Of a DNA stretch of 64,000 nucleotides, positions 63,841 to 64,000 are shown piece by piece. The translations under genes and the position numbers were made by a program. The first letter of the stretch is position 1. Each line of letters begins with the position of its first letter. Source of the DNA: Paraspadella gotoi (lineage: Eukaryota; Chaetognatha); the NCBI GenBank assembly GCA_051294375.1, contig CM119267.1, forward strand, positions 937,601 through 1,001,600. Reading direction: 5' to 3'. A model generated the notes under the pieces. That model was not told the origin of the DNA and searched no databases. It saw nothing but the letters and a program-made list of their open reading frames with translations.

Positions 63841-64000
63841 ATGCCTTTTCACATGGGTCTATTGATCGACGTGAAAGTGACGCGAAATCCGGTTCACCTC
63901 CTCGGCGTCCTCAACGTGGCCAACGGACGAGAGGCCGTCACGTGGGACATCAGCTCGGGTCCGTTTTTTGCTCCGATGATCGAAATCCGATTCCTTAACG
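63841..64000 (+). CDS. First exon of an unrecognised gene, cut by window edge
   Basis: From an ATG preceded by a purine-rich leader, an open frame of at least 53 codons with the GC-rich third positions typical of exons here reads MPFHMGLLIDVKVTRNPVHL and onward to the edge, including VNGREAVTWD-like sequence near residue 35. I do not recognise the family. It could be a gene nested in a long RABGEF1 intron or the next gene. Confidence 0.45.
   Translation, partial: MPFHMGLLIDVKVTRNPVHLLGVLNVANGREAVTWDISSGPFFAPMIEIRFLN

Overview
The window is animal (metazoan) nuclear DNA. Every gene I can close is a eukaryotic gene with short spliceosomal introns. Several families are typically animal: SIVA, BAF53/ACTL6A, MCM9, BORCS6, alpha-arrestin, Rabex-5 and calnexin. 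Exons are GC-richer than the AT-rich introns, intergenic gaps are short, and many short repeats are scattered through the introns. I cannot name the phylum from the sequence. Runs of 10, 10 and 25 N, together with a near-identical block repeated across them, show a draft assembly with local false duplication.

Left part (about 2.0-36.4 kb): eleven genes lie head-to-tail on the minus strand. In transcription order they are TMEM209, RRM1, RAN, RIOK3, FAU, a large C2H2/AT-hook zinc-finger gene, MCM9, BORCS6, ACTL6A, SIVA1 and an Ala/Ser-rich gene of unknown function. Nine were rebuilt exon by exon with matching splice phases from first to last codon. The zinc-finger gene breaks in a repeat-coded acidic tail. 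Stop-to-next-ATG gaps are often a few hundred bases. MCM9 and BORCS6 are only 71 bp apart, with a 3' splice-site-like sequence in the gap. First 2 kb: dispersed repeats and a foldback element.

Middle (36.4-48.4 kb): a GC-rich island lies in the divergent gap between TMEM209 and an alpha-arrestin gene on the plus strand. The arrestin's last intron carries an inverted-repeat element with a hammerhead-ribozyme-like core. A second, broken copy of the arrestin 3' half and its flank follows between N-gaps, probably an uncollapsed allele. It differs by many small indels and by one roughly 306-bp insertion flanked by a 6-bp duplication.

Right part (48.4-64 kb): all genes are on the plus strand. They are GPATCH4, RPL23A, PSMB5 (intronless), a novel-looking gene joining a PHD finger to a C-terminal trypsin-like protease domain, CANX, the 5' part of a Rabex-5 (RABGEF1) gene that stops short of its VPS9 domain, and the first exon of an unrecognised gene at the right edge.

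The genes are mostly housekeeping: dNTP synthesis (RRM1), DNA repair helicase (MCM9), chromatin (ACTL6A), nuclear transport (RAN, TMEM209), ribosome and ribosome assembly (FAU, RPL23A, RIOK3, GPATCH4), proteasome (PSMB5), ER folding (CANX) and lysosome/endosome traffic (BORCS6, RABGEF1). The two most unusual signals are the PHD-protease gene and a recurring pattern in which tandem repeats sit exactly on splice sites (SIVA1, RIOK3, MCM9, the zinc-finger gene, and several GA microsatellites starting at 5' splice sites).
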